51,229 bases of DNA from Sulfurimonas sp. (lineage in GTDB: Bacteria > Campylobacterota > Campylobacteria > Campylobacterales > Sulfurimonadaceae), in NCBI GenBank assembly GCA_026988235.1, contig JALSLQ010000014.1, forward strand, positions 1 through 51,229, in the 5' to 3' direction. Positions 50,624-51,229 of the stretch are shown one piece after another. How positions within the stretch are numbered: the stretch's first letter is position 1; every line of letters begins with the position of its first letter. The notes beneath the pieces are model-generated. The model saw nothing but the letters and a program-made list of their open reading frames with translations, searched no databases and was not told where the DNA came from. The translations under genes and the position numbers were made by a program.

Positions 50624-50943
50624 ATTTTACATTCTCCGTTTTGTGATGATTTTTTCAAGGGTGGCACTTCCATTTCCAAATGCTGTATCTCTCGCAGTGC
50701 TTCTGTACGAAATCTGTCAAGCGGTGAGCGAATAGAGTAATACGCCCAAGTACCTTTACGTTCAACTCTTAAAAATCCAGCTTCTTTGAGTATTTTAAGA
50801 TGTCTTGAAAGACGTGATTGAATCATATCAAGTGATTCTTGCAAATCACAAACGCAGCACTCCCCGTTTGCATCTAAAAAGCGAAGCAAAAGAACACGTG
50901 TTTCATCATTGAGTGCAGAGATAGTTTTTAAAAATATTTCCAT
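50620..50943 (-). CDS. arsR: ArsR-family arsenite-responsive repressor
   Basis: The 107-aa winged-helix repressor has the metalloid-binding motif GECCVCDLQ at the start of helix 3 (ELCVCDL type). The recognition region MIQSRLSRHLKILKEAGFL and the wing VERKGTWAYYSI follow. The start is placed at ATG 50943, which has GGAGGA 5 nt upstream; the ATG four codons earlier lies within that ribosome site. It releases DNA on binding As(III) or Sb(III) and controls the arsR-arsC-arsC operon. Confidence 0.93.
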   Translation of the reverse strand: MEIFLKTISALNDETRVLLLRFLDANGECCVCDLQESLDMIQSRLSRHLKILKEAGFLRVERKGTWAYYSIRSPLDRFRTEALREIQHLEMEVPPLKKSSQNGECKI

Positions 50944-50986
50944 AGCATCCTCCATTTATAGAATTGTAGCAGAATAAAATATAAAT

Positions 50987-51002
50987 ATCAAGATATATTG
51001 AT
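50987..51002. promoter_or_regulatory. Candidate ArsR operator
   Basis: ATCAA-GATATA-TTGAT, an inverted repeat with 5-bp arms, lies 44-59 bp upstream of the arsR start, in AT-rich promoter DNA. The form resembles ArsR/SmtB operators; the assignment rests on position and symmetry. Confidence 0.45.
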
Positions 51003-51069
51003 TTATGGATTTAATTTAGATATACTTTCATGTTTTTTGGAGTTTTGGTTGTAACTTTTCAGACACACA

Positions 51070-51229
51070 GCCGGCACTAAAGTACCGGTTCCAAAAAATT
51101 ACGGAACCCATCCTTTAGGGTGGGCTGAGAGTGGCGTGAAAGTTGCAACAGCCGGTACTAAAGTACCGGTTCCAAGAAGTTACGGAACCCATCCTTTAGG
51201 GTGGGCTGAGAGTGGCAATTAAGTTGCAA
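51070..51229. repeat. Tandem REPIN array running off the window, 81-bp period
   Basis: A reverse hairpin (GCCGGCACTAAAGTACCGG, TTCC) is followed by GGAAC-CCATCCTTTAGGGTGGG, the spacer GAGAGTGGCGTGAAAGTTGC, a reverse hairpin, and the start of a second copy at 51183. The period is 81 bp. The forward stem sequence differs from other loci but still pairs fully, with the same T-G wobble position. Confidence 0.85.

Noticed and set aside
1..51229. tRNA or rRNA genes
   Set aside because: No cloverleaf, GTTCRANNC T-loop in a tRNA setting, or conserved rRNA block was noticed. The GGTTCC strings belong to the REP hairpins.

Overview
The window looks like a chromosomal segment of a free-living Campylobacterota (Epsilonproteobacteria), most like Sulfurimonas or a close relative. 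Three things point there. The DNA is AT-rich with frequent TTG/GTG starts. The gene string rpsB-tsf-ABC ATPase-fliR-acidic protein-gmk-tatA-argS matches, as I recall it, the order known from Campylobacter jejuni. There is also a futalosine-route menaquinone prenyltransferase and a DUF3373-type outer-membrane protein. No rRNA, tRNA, prophage, transposase or CRISPR array was seen. Family names are from memory and visible motifs; no searches were run.

Layout. 1-4.7 kb: aguB, a minus-strand set cls-nuclease-miaA, and a coiled-coil lipoprotein. 4.8-7.9 kb: a FIST-PAS hybrid histidine kinase. 8-13.2 kb: a compact plus-strand run (menaquinone prenyltransferase, PilZ-like protein, membrane coiled-coil protein, ftsW, murG, DedA, DUF420). 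13.4-19 kb: bcp, then a LuxI-fold acyltransferase, TonB receptor, YfiR-like periplasmic protein and GGDEF-EAL protein packed as one unit. 19-20.5 kb: a convergent porin-like gene. 20.7-29.8 kb: the translation/flagellar/Tat string, interrupted by a miniature transposable element and an NDH-2 gene. 29.8-41.6 kb: L,D-transpeptidase, GNAT, NhaC-like antiporter, exonuclease, DUF819 plus dipeptide epimerase, zinc-sensing diguanylate cyclase, nhaA, Ca-type P-ATPase. 41.7-45.3 kb: a BRCT-like/helical-repeat protein, MoxR ATPase and DUF2201/VWA protein. 45.3-51 kb: PleD-like diguanylate cyclase, Pif1-like helicase, EamA permease, a 46-aa lipoprotein, 2-Cys peroxiredoxin and an arsR-arsC-arsC operon.

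Two DNA-level signals lie over this ordinary gene content. (1) The perfect palindrome TTACATGTAA occurs 16 times exactly, against roughly 0.2 expected from base composition. It lies inside genes in both stop-free reading frames and also between genes. (2) About 20 short hairpins of the form GGAAC-stem-TTYA-stem occur at eight intergenic loci, singly, as inverted doublets (REPIN-like) and as tandem arrays. Their stems covary. One doublet sits inside a 183-bp element with 20-bp perfect terminal inverted repeats and a 9-bp target duplication.

Other points are a likely leaderless-mRNA class (TATAAT-N5/6-ATG with no Shine-Dalgarno), two genes whose best start codons are non-canonical, an apparently envelope-spanning coiled-coil lipoprotein, and a MoxR/VWA cluster whose peptidase-like motif has lost its HE pair.
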